In this document: piece by piece, positions 41,401 to 49,602 of the stretch
Layout: every line of letters starts with the position of its first letter
How positions within the stretch are numbered: position 1 is the stretch's first letter
NCBI GenBank assembly: GCA_036381175.1
Contig: DASVDI010000044.1
Coordinates: 16,360-80,359 of the forward strand
Length of the DNA stretch: 64,000 bases
Reading direction: 5' to 3'
Source: JAJUFS01 sp036381175
GTDB lineage: Bacteria; Pseudomonadota; Gammaproteobacteria; Natronospirales; JAJUFS01
Made by a program: the position numbers and the translations under genes
Notes under the pieces: generated by a model
What the model was told of the DNA's origin: nothing
What the model saw: the letters and a program-made list of their open reading frames with translations, nothing else
Databases searched by the model: none

Positions 41401-43795
41401 CTTTCTCGAAGAAGCCAACGAAGTGCTCGAGGCGTCCGATGTCGCGCTTGAAAAATGGAGCGTCGCGCATGACGACCAGGAGCAGATTGCCGAGTTGCAG
41501 CGCCTGTTGCACACGCTGAAAGGCGGTGCGCGCATGGCGGGCATCGCGCCGATGGGCGATCTCAGTCACGAGATCGAAACGCTCATGGCGCAGATCACCG
41601 ATGGCCACCTGCCGGTTTCAACGCGCATGTTCTCGCTGATGCAGCGCGCGCTGGATCGCTTGCACAAGATGCTGGAGCAGGTGATGGCGCGCCAGCCGAT
41701 TGTCGAGGCATTCGATCTCGTCGAGGAATTCCAGCGCTTGAGCCTCGCCGACGACAAGCCGGAAGGGGAATCGGATCTCGCCGCGACGCGCAAGGCGGAG
41801 GCGTTACGGCCAGCGCCGGTCGCCGATACGGTGGCGGAAATTGTCGAGGAACCGGCGCCGCCGGTGGAACGCCGCCGCGAACGCGAAACGGACGAGCCTT
41901 TCGATCCGAAAGTGCACGTTGATCGCCGCGCCGGCAATCGCATCCAGCACGAAGTCGTGCGCGTGCGCGCCGATCTGATTGAGAACCTCATCAACAGCGC
42001 GGGCGAAGTCTCCATCTACCGCTCCCGCCTCGAGCAGCAGGTCAACACCATCGGCTTCAACCTCGCCGAACTTGACCAGACGGTCGTGCGTCTGCGCGAG
42101 CAGTTGCGCCGCCTTGAAATGGAAACCGAAGCGCAGATTCTTTCGCAGTTCGAGAAGGAAGGCCTGTCGCGCGACGAAGAGTTCGATCCGCTGGAAATGG
42201 ACCGTTACTCGACCTTGCAGCAGCTTTCTCGCGCGCTGGCCGAGTCCGTGAACGACCTTGTGTCCATCCAGACCCTGCTCGTGAACCAGTCGCGCGAGGC
42301 GGAAACGCTGCTGTTGCAGCAGTCACGCGTCAACACGGAATTGCAGGACGGCCTGATGCGCACGCGCATGGTGCCGTTCTCGCGGCACGCGCAGCGCCTG
42401 CGCCGCATCGTGCGACAGACGGCGGATGAAATCGGCAAGCAGGCCGAGCTGACCCTGATCGGTGCTGAAGGCGAAATGGATCGCCAGGTGCTGGAGCGCG
42501 TGCTCGCGCCGCTCGAACACATGATGCGCAACTCCGTCGTGCACGGCATCGAGACGCCCGCCGAGCGCGCGAAAGCCGGCAAGGCCGAGCAGGGCATGGT
42601 TCACATCCGCCTGCTTCGCGAAGGTTCGGAAGTCGTGATCGAAATTTACGACGACGGCGCCGGCCTGAATGTGGATGCGATCCGCAAGAAGGCGCAGAAG
42701 CAGGGCCTGTTGCGCGCGGACGCGAATCTTTCCGACGACGACGTCATGCAGTTCATTCTTGAAGCGGGCTTCAGCACCGCCGAGGAAGTCACGCAGGCCG
42801 CCGGCCGCGGCGTCGGCATGGACGTGGTCTACAGCGAGATCAAGCAGCTTGGCGGTTCGCTCGCCATTTCCTCGGAACGGGGCAAGGGCGCGCGTTTCAT
42901 CATTCGCCTGCCGTTCACGCTCGCGATCACGCAGGCCTTGATGGTGAAGGTCGCCGAAGACCTGTTCGCGATTCCGCTGCCGACCATCGAAGGCATCGTG
43001 CGCGTGCCGCGCAAGGAAATCCTGCGCTATTTCCAGGAAGACAAGCCACGCTTCAGCTACGGTGGCCAGGAATACGATCTGCAGTATTTGAGCGCGATGC
43101 TCGGCATGGGCATTCCCGCGTTCCCCGAAGAATTGCAGACCATTCCGGTGCTGCTGGTGCGCGCCGGCGATCATTCCGCCGCGCTGGTCACCGAAGGCAT
43201 GGAAGGCAGCCGTGAAATTGTCGTGAAGTCGGTTGGCCCGCAGATTTCATCCATCCGCGGCATCTCGGGTGCGACGCTGCTCGGTGACGGTTCGATTCTT
43301 CTCATTCTCGATGTCGGTGGTCTCGTGCGCGCAGCCGCGCAGGCGGCCGCACAAGGCATCCTGCTTGCCGCCGGCGAGCGCGAGGAAGCACAGGAAGACG
43401 TGCGCACCTTCGCCATGGTCGTCGATGACTCCATCACCGTGCGCCGCGTGACGCAGCGCCTGCTGGAGCGTTACGGCATGCGCGTCATTACCGCGAAGGA
43501 TGGCGTCGATGCGCTGGCATTGCTGCAGGAAAACATCCCCGACGTGATGCTGCTCGACATCGAAATGCCGCGCATGGACGGCTTCGAGCTCGCCTCGCAC
43601 ATGCGCAACGACGATCGCTTCAAGGAAATTCCGATCATCATGATCACTTCCCGTACCGGCGAAAAGCATCGCAACCGCGCGATGGAAATCGGCGTCAACC
43701 GCTATCTCGGCAAGCCCTACCAGGAAGGCGAGCTGGTGGAGCAGATCCAGTCGCTGGTCGGCAAGTTCAACCCCGAACGCACCCGCTGGGATTAA
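38492..43795 (+). CDS. chpA: Hybrid histidine kinase/response regulator ChpA of the Pil-Chp system
   Basis: 1767 residues. An N-terminal helical region of about 580 residues holds degenerate Hpt/FimL-like segments. Three Hpt domains with phosphorylatable histidines follow: H665 (HTLKGSGRMVG), H844 (HTLNGSAAMAG) and H1007 (HTLKGGARMAG). Next are a CheA dimerisation domain (LIENLINSAGEVSIYRS), an ATPase with N box HMMRNSVVHGIE (about 1343) and GRGVGMDVV (about 1438), a CheW-like domain (LPFTLAITQALMV) and a receiver with Asp1689 (MLLDIEMPRMDG). Pseudomonas ChpA is considerably longer and has more transfer domains, so this is a compact version. It phosphorylates PilG and PilH. Confidence 0.94.
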   Translation: MTQVASDSLLWIKSELDNTLVRSRQALEAYVENQDDKAKLQDCLDHLHQVQGTLRMVEVYGAAMLAEEMEGVASVLVAGKVEDPEDGFEVLMRAMLQLPDYLERIVGGQRDVPLALLSLLNDLRSVRGEPLLSESSLFAQGLSERGSRELESREWSPQGDIREIAKKLRPKFQQALLGWFKTGKVDNLKALTKILEQFEQAATSPSSFQLWWVVNGTLEALQDGGIEASVSLKQMLGQVDRQIKKVLDGGEAALDNDPPAELVNNLLYYIGKANSGGERVAAIKEAFRLGELLPTENDVSDARDRLSGPNLSLMKTVSVAIKEDLARVKDTLDIFVRMGKNDPVELSGLVELLKKVADTLGVLGLGEQRESVEAERAVLENLVRGERELSENVLMDIASALIRVETSLDERMVETVFRDSAVPSEEESLGLRVEEADFRQVSSAVIRESIINLARVKDGIVEYIKTPAKADVLRPIPPLIHQIQAGLRLLEVERPAQLLESIRHYIQEKIFGTREIPSEADLDRLADAIVSVEFYLETVQQGRGHHAGMLDNAEACVEALGFPLGYVPASAADVGIEEAEEAEEAAERTPPVADPAPVAPVAAAPAAAAPKHAVGPRPDEVDPEIVEIFLEESREEIASLKEHFPHWKKNPEHADSLTTVRRSFHTLKGSGRMVGAELIGEFAWSVENMLNRIIDQTIKASPELFDLIERTIATLPQLIEQLEAGTPPKADIYGMMERANAISRGEVVAIEEENEVDRGAAVTSEPESVAAAEETVATPAEKPAEKPAEKAEEAAASRAMDPVLYEIFRNEVENHLETLQKYIQDAEGKSTPRPVTDALLRALHTLNGSAAMAGAHSIAELVDPFEQYCKMVNEAGGKLLPEDLPLLAELASMVPQQLETLRTGGPAPDDLDALTTRVRRRLIDAASEQRAAQQAEAAAKSATAAKVRAPLPAVVDIGDLPDFDEELAEVFLEEANEVLEASDVALEKWSVAHDDQEQIAELQRLLHTLKGGARMAGIAPMGDLSHEIETLMAQITDGHLPVSTRMFSLMQRALDRLHKMLEQVMARQPIVEAFDLVEEFQRLSLADDKPEGESDLAATRKAEALRPAPVADTVAEIVEEPAPPVERRRERETDEPFDPKVHVDRRAGNRIQHEVVRVRADLIENLINSAGEVSIYRSRLEQQVNTIGFNLAELDQTVVRLREQLRRLEMETEAQILSQFEKEGLSRDEEFDPLEMDRYSTLQQLSRALAESVNDLVSIQTLLVNQSREAETLLLQQSRVNTELQDGLMRTRMVPFSRHAQRLRRIVRQTADEIGKQAELTLIGAEGEMDRQVLERVLAPLEHMMRNSVVHGIETPAERAKAGKAEQGMVHIRLLREGSEVVIEIYDDGAGLNVDAIRKKAQKQGLLRADANLSDDDVMQFILEAGFSTAEEVTQAAGRGVGMDVVYSEIKQLGGSLAISSERGKGARFIIRLPFTLAITQALMVKVAEDLFAIPLPTIEGIVRVPRKEILRYFQEDKPRFSYGGQEYDLQYLSAMLGMGIPAFPEELQTIPVLLVRAGDHSAALVTEGMEGSREIVVKSVGPQISSIRGISGATLLGDGSILLILDVGGLVRAAAQAAAQGILLAAGEREEAQEDVRTFAMVVDDSITVRRVTQRLLERYGMRVITAKDGVDALALLQENIPDVMLLDIEMPRMDGFELASHMRNDDRFKEIPIIMITSRTGEKHRNRAMEIGVNRYLGKPYQEGELVEQIQSLVGKFNPERTRWD

Positions 43796-43798
43796 GGC

Positions 43799-44866
43799 AT
43801 GCAACCGGTTCGCGAAGTCTACAGTCTGCTCATGCCGGTCAAGGACGGCCGAATCATCGTGCCGCGCGCCGCCGTGGCCGAGGTCATGGGTTACAGCAAG
43901 CCGAAAAACCGGCCGGAAAATGCGCCTGATTACGTACTCGGGTTCATCGAATGGCAGGGCCAGCAGATTCCGCTGATTTCCTATGAAGCCGCGCGCGGCC
44001 AAGGCGTACCGGAACTCGGGCGGCGCACGCGCATTGCCGTGGTGTTCGGCATCGGCGGTCGCCTGAAGCCGGATGTCTTTGCGGTTGTCACGCAGGGTTA
44101 TCCGTATCTCGTGCGCGTGAACGAAAACGTCCTGCAGAGCGAGGCAATGGAAGCGGACGAACCGCTGGTGCTTGCGCGCGTGCGCATGGCGAACGAGAAG
44201 CCGTACATACCGAATCTTGAGCGTCTTGAAACAATGATCGCTGACGGCCTGGGCTTGAGCGCTGCCGACGCCGAAGAGTTTGCTCCGGCTGCGACGGTCG
44301 ATGAGCTTGACGCACCGGACGTTGGTGATGAAGAAGAATTCGGCGCCGGCATACTGGAAGACGATGACGCGGGTACGGCCAGTTTCGAAGAAGGCATTGT
44401 CGAAGAAGGGATTGTCGAAGAAAGCGGGGCCGAAGAAGCAGACGTCGATCTCGGCGAAGTGACGGCGTTCGGCACGGAAACCAATCATTCTTCCGAGCTG
44501 GATGCGTTATCCGAGGCGCTGGAAACGAACGAGGCTGCTGTCACCGAGGAGGACGAGGCCGGTGAGTCCGTCGACCTGGAAGAAGTCACGGCCTTTGGCG
44601 TGGAAACGAATTATTCCGCGGAACTGGGCGAGCTCTCCGAGGCGTTGCAGGATCAGGGGGGTGACAGCGAGGAAGCGTCGCAGGAGTCTGACGACAGCTA
44701 CTCACTCGACCTTTCAGGGCTCGAACTGGAAAGCGAAGAAAGCACGGAAGACGCAGCGCCCGCTGACACCTCAAGCGACGAAGAATCCGATGATGATGCC
44801 GTCGAAATCGATATTTCCGACCTGGAATTCGATCTTGACGATGACGACAAGAAAGAGCCGAACTAA
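43799..44866 (+). CDS. CheW-domain protein with duplicated acidic tail (ChpC-like)
   Basis: 355 residues. The first 150 or so form a CheW-like domain (VYSLLMPVKDGRIIVPRAAV, VLGFIEWQGQQIPLISYEAA, RTRIAVVFGIGGRLKPDVFA), as in ChpC. The remaining 200 residues are extremely acidic and contain a clear internal duplication: residues 216-241 (VDLGEVTAFGTETNHSSELD...) and 258-283 (VDLEEVTAFGVETNYSAELG...), then LDLSGLELESEES and IDISDLEFDLDDDD. The tail looks disordered and may be a multivalent docking arm. It starts three bases after chpA and should act in the Pil-Chp array. Confidence 0.8.
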   Translation: MQPVREVYSLLMPVKDGRIIVPRAAVAEVMGYSKPKNRPENAPDYVLGFIEWQGQQIPLISYEAARGQGVPELGRRTRIAVVFGIGGRLKPDVFAVVTQGYPYLVRVNENVLQSEAMEADEPLVLARVRMANEKPYIPNLERLETMIADGLGLSAADAEEFAPAATVDELDAPDVGDEEEFGAGILEDDDAGTASFEEGIVEEGIVEESGAEEADVDLGEVTAFGTETNHSSELDALSEALETNEAAVTEEDEAGESVDLEEVTAFGVETNYSAELGELSEALQDQGGDSEEASQESDDSYSLDLSGLELESEESTEDAAPADTSSDEESDDDAVEIDISDLEFDLDDDDKKEPN

Positions 44867-44869
44867 ATC

Positions 44870-45607
44870 TCAGTAGTCGCCCCAGCGCGCGAGCAATAAC
44901 GCGGCGGCCACCACGGCCGCCGTTTCCGTTCTGAGGATGCGCGGGCCGAGCCTGATGCCCTGCGCTCCTGCGCGGTAAATGGCTTCCCGCTCCGCATCTT
45001 CAAAACCACCTTCCGGTCCTGCCAACAGGAACACGCGTTCCGGACTTTCCACCGGAAGGTCGTCAACGTGCTTTTCCGCTTCGGGATCCAGCAGCAACAG
45101 CAAACCGTCGGAATGATTTGAAAGAAATTCATGCAGTGACGTGATCTCGCTCACCGACGGCAATCGCGTCCGCCCGGATTGTTCCGCCGCACTGGTGACG
45201 ACGCCTTGCCAATGCGCGCGCCGTTTTGCTGCACGATCCGCGTCGAGTTTCACCACCGTGCGTTTCGTTTCGACGGGATGGATCGCGGCAACGCCCAACT
45301 CCACGGATTTCTGCAAGGTGTAATCCATGCGCTCGCCGCGTGAAATTCCCTGCACGAGTTCCCAGCGCAAGGGCGCTTCGGGATTTATATCGAGGTGTTC
45401 GAGCAATCGCGCCTGCGCGTGATCGGAATGTACGGTTTCAAGCGTCGCGCGCCATTCGCCGCCTGTGCCGTCGAACAGCAGCACCTCGGCGCCGGCACGC
45501 AAGCGCAGCACTTTCGAGACGTGCTTCAAGGCGTTGCCGGTCAGGAAAAAATCCGCGTCAGGCTTGATGAGCGAATCGACGTAAATGCGGGGAACGCGCA
45601 TGTTCAA
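44870..45607 (-). CDS. rsmE: 16S rRNA (uracil-1498-N3) methyltransferase
   Basis: 245 residues of the SPOUT class with a C-terminal trefoil knot for S-adenosylmethionine: VFLLAGPEGGFEDAEREA and GIRLGPRILRTETAAVVA. The N-terminal PUA-like part carries LTGNALKHVSKVLRLRAGAE, and the middle VQGISRGERMDYTLQKSVEL. It methylates U1498 in the decoding centre of the small subunit. Its start overlaps the bioA stop by four bases. Only three bases separate its stop from that of the convergent CheW-like gene. Confidence 0.95.
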   Translation of the reverse strand: MNMRVPRIYVDSLIKPDADFFLTGNALKHVSKVLRLRAGAEVLLFDGTGGEWRATLETVHSDHAQARLLEHLDINPEAPLRWELVQGISRGERMDYTLQKSVELGVAAIHPVETKRTVVKLDADRAAKRRAHWQGVVTSAAEQSGRTRLPSVSEITSLHEFLSNHSDGLLLLLDPEAEKHVDDLPVESPERVFLLAGPEGGFEDAEREAIYRAGAQGIRLGPRILRTETAAVVAAALLLARWGDY

Positions 45608-46968
45608 TCCTTTGTCGCGAGATCGATGCCTTCGCTTGCGACGTCGGCAAGAAAATCGATCTGTGCCTCCGTGATGACATACGGCGGCATCATGTAAACA
45701 ACATTGCCGAGCGGACGCAGCAACGCGCCACGCGTCAGCGCGTGCTGGTAAACGCGCAACCCGCGGCGTTCTTTCCAGTCGAATGCCTCGCGCGATGTCT
45801 TGTCCTTTACCATTTCGATGGCGAGGATCATGCCATGCTGGCGCACTTCAGCAACGTTCGGATGATCGGCGAGATGCGCGGTGCTGGATCGCATGCGCTC
45901 GGCCAATGCGCGGTTCGCGTTGATCACATCATCCTGCTCGAACAGCTCCAGCGTCGCGAGTGCCGTCGCGCACGCCAATGGATTTCCCGTGTAGCTGTGC
46001 GAATGCAGGAACGCGGTGAGGTTCGAATACTCATCGTAAAATGCATCGTAAATCGTGTTCGTCGTCAGCACGGCGGACAAGGGCAAATAGCCGGCGGTGA
46101 GTCCCTTGGAAAGACACATGAAGTCCGGACTGATGCTTGCCTGCTCACAGGCGAACATTGTGCCCGTGCGGCCGAAGCCAACCGCGATTTCATCTGCAAT
46201 GAGATGCACGCCGTAACGGTCGCAGGATTCGCGCAGTTTCGTGAGATACACCGGGTGATACATGCGCATATTGCCCGCACACTGCACCAGCGGCTCGACG
46301 ATCACGGCGCAGATTTCCTCGTGACGTTCAGCGAGCAGCGCGTCCATCTTCGCGGCTTGCTGCAGGCTGTAATCTTCCCAGCTCTGTCCGGCTTCCCGAT
46401 AAAAGCAATCCGGCGATGGCGCCGTGATCGCTTTCATCAGCAGCGGTTCGTAAGTGTTCTTGTAAAGCGCGACATCGCCGACGGCGAGCGCGCCCAGTGT
46501 TTCGCCGTGATAACTGTTGCCGAGCGAGACGAATTTTGTCTTGTTCGGCTTTCCGGTGTTGCGCCAGAAATGAAAACTCATTTTCAACGCGACTTCGACG
46601 GCGGATGAACCGTTGTCGGCATAAAAGCAGCGCGTCAATGGTGCGGGCGTCAGCGCGACAAGCTTCTCGGACAACTCCACGACCGGCTCATGGCTGAAGC
46701 CGGCGAGAATTACATGTTCCAGCGTGTCGGCCTGTTCACGAAGCCGCTTGTTGATGTGCGGGTTCGCGTGGCCAAACAAATTCACCCACCAGGAGCTGAT
46801 GGCATCGATGTAGCGATTGCCATCAAAGTCTTCCAGCCACACGCCGGCGCCCTTGCGGATAGGCACCAGCGGCAGCCATTCGTGGTCCTTCATCTGCGTG
46901 CAGGGATGCCAGAGGACGGCGAGATCGCGTTCCGCGAAACGTTCGTTGTTGCTGTCGTTGTTTCTCAT
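45604..46968 (-). CDS. bioA: Adenosylmethionine-8-amino-7-oxononanoate aminotransferase
   Basis: 454 residues of class III aminotransferases; it makes 7,8-diaminopelargonic acid in biotin synthesis, using SAM as amino donor. Motifs: LWHPCTQMKDHEWLPLVPIR at the start, SSWWVNLFGHANP, FYADNGSSAVEVALKMSFHF, LIADEIAVGFGRTGTMFACE, and the PLP lysine in CLSKGLTAGYLPLSA. The open frame continues to 47052, but the bioA-like sequence begins at ATG 46968. No other bio genes are in the window. Confidence 0.95.
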   Translation of the reverse strand: MRNNDSNNERFAERDLAVLWHPCTQMKDHEWLPLVPIRKGAGVWLEDFDGNRYIDAISSWWVNLFGHANPHINKRLREQADTLEHVILAGFSHEPVVELSEKLVALTPAPLTRCFYADNGSSAVEVALKMSFHFWRNTGKPNKTKFVSLGNSYHGETLGALAVGDVALYKNTYEPLLMKAITAPSPDCFYREAGQSWEDYSLQQAAKMDALLAERHEEICAVIVEPLVQCAGNMRMYHPVYLTKLRESCDRYGVHLIADEIAVGFGRTGTMFACEQASISPDFMCLSKGLTAGYLPLSAVLTTNTIYDAFYDEYSNLTAFLHSHSYTGNPLACATALATLELFEQDDVINANRALAERMRSSTAHLADHPNVAEVRQHGMILAIEMVKDKTSREAFDWKERRGLRVYQHALTRGALLRPLGNVVYMMPPYVITEAQIDFLADVASEGIDLATKD

Positions 46969-47093
46969 GGGAAAAAGTCGCTTCCGGTTCGTGCAGGATT
47001 CGCCCGCCAGTTTGGCGATTGCGCAAGTGAGCCGCAACCGTTGGCACGTCACGCCGCTTGATTTCCAGACCGTGGCTCGCCGAGACTGCGCAC

Positions 47094-47654
47094 ATGCAAT
47101 TTGAAATCGTCGATCATCGCCTTTCCGGTGTTCCCTTTATGGAATCGCCGTTTGCCGATGCGCGTCCGTCGGACATGTCACCGGAACTCGTTGTCGTGCA
47201 TGGCATCAGCCTGCCGCCCGGCGATTACGGCGGCCCGCACGTCGAGGAATTGTTTCTCGGGCGGCTTGATCCCGCCGCGCATCCGTATTTCGCAGAAATT
47301 CATGGCATGGAAGTCTCCGCGCACCTGTTCATTCGTCGCGATGGCAGCATGACGCAGTTCGTTCCGTTCGACCGGCGCGCCTGGCATGCAGGGCAGTCGA
47401 ACTGGTGCGGCCGCGAGCGCTGCAATGATTTTTCCATTGGGATCGAACTCGAGGGCACCGATGACGAGGCCTACACGGATGCGCAATACGACGCGCTTGC
47501 CGCTGTCCTGGAAGTCCTGCATGCGACATATCCCGCGCTGCATCCCGAGGCGATTACCGGTCATTGCGACATCGCGCCGGGACGCAAGACGGATCCCGGT
47601 CCCGGATTCGACTGGAATCGGCTGCGGCAGCGATGCGACGCACGCCGTCGTTGA
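47094..47654 (+). CDS. ampD: 1,6-anhydro-N-acetylmuramyl-L-alanine amidase AmpD
   Basis: 186 residues, the expected size. It is a cytosolic zinc amidase that removes the peptide from anhydro-muropeptides during wall recycling. Zinc ligands are the His in LVVVHGISLP and the later HCDIAPGRKTDPG pair; AHLFIRRDGSMTQFV and WHAGQSNWCGRERCNDFSIG are typical AmpD blocks. It is followed after 34 bases by ampE. No ampR or ampC is in the window, so its role here is recycling; with anmK at 59.7 kb, two recycling enzymes are present. Confidence 0.94.
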   Translation: MQFEIVDHRLSGVPFMESPFADARPSDMSPELVVVHGISLPPGDYGGPHVEELFLGRLDPAAHPYFAEIHGMEVSAHLFIRRDGSMTQFVPFDRRAWHAGQSNWCGRERCNDFSIGIELEGTDDEAYTDAQYDALAAVLEVLHATYPALHPEAITGHCDIAPGRKTDPGPGFDWNRLRQRCDARRR

Positions 47655-47688
47655 TATACTTCATCGATAACCGTTCAGAGGCTACGAC

Positions 47689-48546
47689 ATGTCGTTTCTC
47701 ATCGTACTGATCGGCGTCCTCGCCGATCGCTCATTGTCGCTCGCGGATTATCGCAACGAAGCGCGTTTCCAGGCGGCGTATCACAAGCTCTTCGAACGCC
47801 TGCCGCGCGACGCTGCCTGGCCGGGCATGTTGCTGGCGGCTGTCGCCGTGCTCGTGCCGGCGATCGTGACGTGGCTGCTGTTGTGGCTCGCCTGGGAGAT
47901 CGCGCCGTTCCTTGCCTACGTGTTCGGGCTGGTTGTTTTCATTTTCATGCTTGGCCCGCGCGGCTTGTTCACCGACCTGCACGCGTACACGGACGCCGTG
48001 CGCGCCAACGATGAAACCGAAATGGATCGCATCGCAGGCGCGGTGCTTGCACCGCGTCCCTTGCCTGCACGAAACGAACTCACTCGCGCGGTCATCACGC
48101 GTTTGCTGGTGCTCGCCGGGCGACGTCTCTTCGGCGTGATTTTCTGGTACGTGCTGCTCGGTCCGGCGGGAGCAGTGCTGTTTCGTGCCGCCGACATCCT
48201 GCGCCATCGCAGTGATCTTGAATCGCGCGCCGCGCTCGACGCCGCGCAACGGTTGTACGGCATGCTGGAATGGGCGCCGTCGCGACTGCTCGCGGGCAGT
48301 TATGCACTGGCCGGTTCGTTCGATGAAGCCATGGCGGAACGCCGCGCGTATTACACCGAATGCCAGGGACGATTCTTCGAGATCAATGAAGACATTCTCG
48401 CTTGCACCGGTCGCGGCGCTCTGGCGTTTGAGCATGAAACGGAAGGCGAAGTCGAAGACCTGGAAGCAACTGCAAATCTCGTGTTCCGCGCGCTGATCAT
48501 CTGGCTCGCCGTGCTCGCGTTGCTCAGCCTGCTCGGGTGGACATGA
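47689..48546 (+). CDS. ampE: AmpE inner-membrane protein
   Basis: 285 residues with four hydrophobic segments, starting FLIVLIGVLADRSLSLADYR, plus FLAYVFGLVVFIFMLGPRGL and a C-terminal helix ALIIWLAVLALLSLLGW. The ampD-ampE order and the family segment FWYVLLGPAGAVLFRAAD support the name. AmpE resembles CobD-like membrane proteins and its exact task is unclear. Its stop overlaps the ATG of the btuF gene (ATGA). Confidence 0.92.
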   Translation: MSFLIVLIGVLADRSLSLADYRNEARFQAAYHKLFERLPRDAAWPGMLLAAVAVLVPAIVTWLLLWLAWEIAPFLAYVFGLVVFIFMLGPRGLFTDLHAYTDAVRANDETEMDRIAGAVLAPRPLPARNELTRAVITRLLVLAGRRLFGVIFWYVLLGPAGAVLFRAADILRHRSDLESRAALDAAQRLYGMLEWAPSRLLAGSYALAGSFDEAMAERRAYYTECQGRFFEINEDILACTGRGALAFEHETEGEVEDLEATANLVFRALIIWLAVLALLSLLGWT

Positions 48547-49451
48547 GAAATTTCTCGTGTGCGAGCCTGTTGCTGCTCGCATTGATCGTTCCCGTTGCAG
48601 GCGCCGCCACCCAATCTGCAATCATCGTTACCGATGACGCCGGCAGCACGCTCACCTTTTCAGAACCCGTCGAGCGCATCGTCACACTCGCCCCGCATCT
48701 CGCCGAAATGGTTTTCGATGTGGGTGCCGGTGAAAAACTGGTGGGTACCGTTGCGTGGAGCGATTTCCCGCCAGCGGCGAAGGCGGTGCCGCGCGTTGGC
48801 GACAGTTATCGCATCGACGCCGAACGCATCATCGCCTTGCGGCCGGATGTTGTTCTCGCGTGGGGCGGTGGGACGCCGCGAAACACGATCGAACGATTGC
48901 GCGTTCTGGATATTCCGGTTGCCGTGCTGACGCCGCGTGATCTTGCCAGCATTCCAGAGCATCTCGAATGGCTGGGCATCATTACCGGCAAGGAAGCTGT
49001 GTCAGAACGCCAGGCGCAAAAGTTCCGGGAAGATCTGCGGCAATTGCGCGATGAATACGCACAGCAAAAACCGTTGCGCGTCTTCTTCCAGGTATCCGCC
49101 GATCCGCTGTTCACCATCGGCGCGGGGCACACGATTAGCGAATTGATTGTCGCGTGCGGCGGCGAGAACATATTTTTCGATCTCGATTCCGGCGCGCATT
49201 CCGTCAGCCGTGAAGCGGTCATCACGCGGAATCCGCAAGTCATCATCGCGGGGCATTATGCAGGAGGCATCGAGGAACTTTCGGGGTGGCGCCAGTGGGA
49301 AAATCTTGCGGCGACGAAACACGACAATCTTTTTTCCATCAACGCTGAACGGCTGGCGCGCCCGACAATGGGGATACTCGAAGGCGGAAAGGAGTTATGC
49401 GAGACGCTGCAGCGAGCTCGCGAACACATCAAGGGCAATGGACAGGATTAA
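48543..49451 (+). CDS. btuF: Cobalamin-type periplasmic binding protein (BtuF-like)
   Basis: 302 residues. A signal peptide (ASLLLLALIVPVAGAA) precedes a class III periplasmic binding fold: VERIVTLAPHLAEMVFDVGA, the long-helix type backbone, RPDVVLAWGGGTPRNTIERL and GHTISELIVACGGENIFF. This fits B12, heme or siderophore binding; the nearby btuB, btuC, btuD and adenosyltransferase favour cobalamin. The last residues (GNGQD and the stop) are encoded by the left end of a dispersed repeat, so the native C-terminus has probably been altered. It overlaps ampE by four bases. Confidence 0.88.
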   Translation: MRNFSCASLLLLALIVPVAGAATQSAIIVTDDAGSTLTFSEPVERIVTLAPHLAEMVFDVGAGEKLVGTVAWSDFPPAAKAVPRVGDSYRIDAERIIALRPDVVLAWGGGTPRNTIERLRVLDIPVAVLTPRDLASIPEHLEWLGIITGKEAVSERQAQKFREDLRQLRDEYAQQKPLRVFFQVSADPLFTIGAGHTISELIVACGGENIFFDLDSGAHSVSREAVITRNPQVIIAGHYAGGIEELSGWRQWENLAATKHDNLFSINAERLARPTMGILEGGKELCETLQRAREHIKGNGQD

Positions 49452-49598
49452 CAGGATTTCTCAGGATTAACAGGATTCAAAAAAACAAACTTGTCCCGTG
49501 ATGCGAGGCATGTGAGTGCGCATTGGGCTTGAACGATTCAAAAAAAAATCCTGTAAATCCCGCTTTTAAAATCCTGTTAATCCTGTCTATTGCTTTTG
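49436..49598. repeat. Dispersed ACAGGATTAACAGGATT element, full inverted copy
   Basis: The left arm (49436-49459, CAATGGACAGGATTAACAGG) and the right arm (about 49568-49592, ending CCTGTCTATTG) are inverted relative to each other, with extra partial copies between. It forms a hairpin at the 3' ends of the convergent btuF and adenosyltransferase genes. The left arm codes the btuF stop. Confidence 0.85.
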
Positions 49599-49602
49599 CT
49601 TT

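Noticed and set aside
38843..41608. Minus-strand open frame of 921 codons inside chpA
   Set aside because: Shadow of the third-position GC bias in chpA; composition is Arg/His/Leu-rich without domains.
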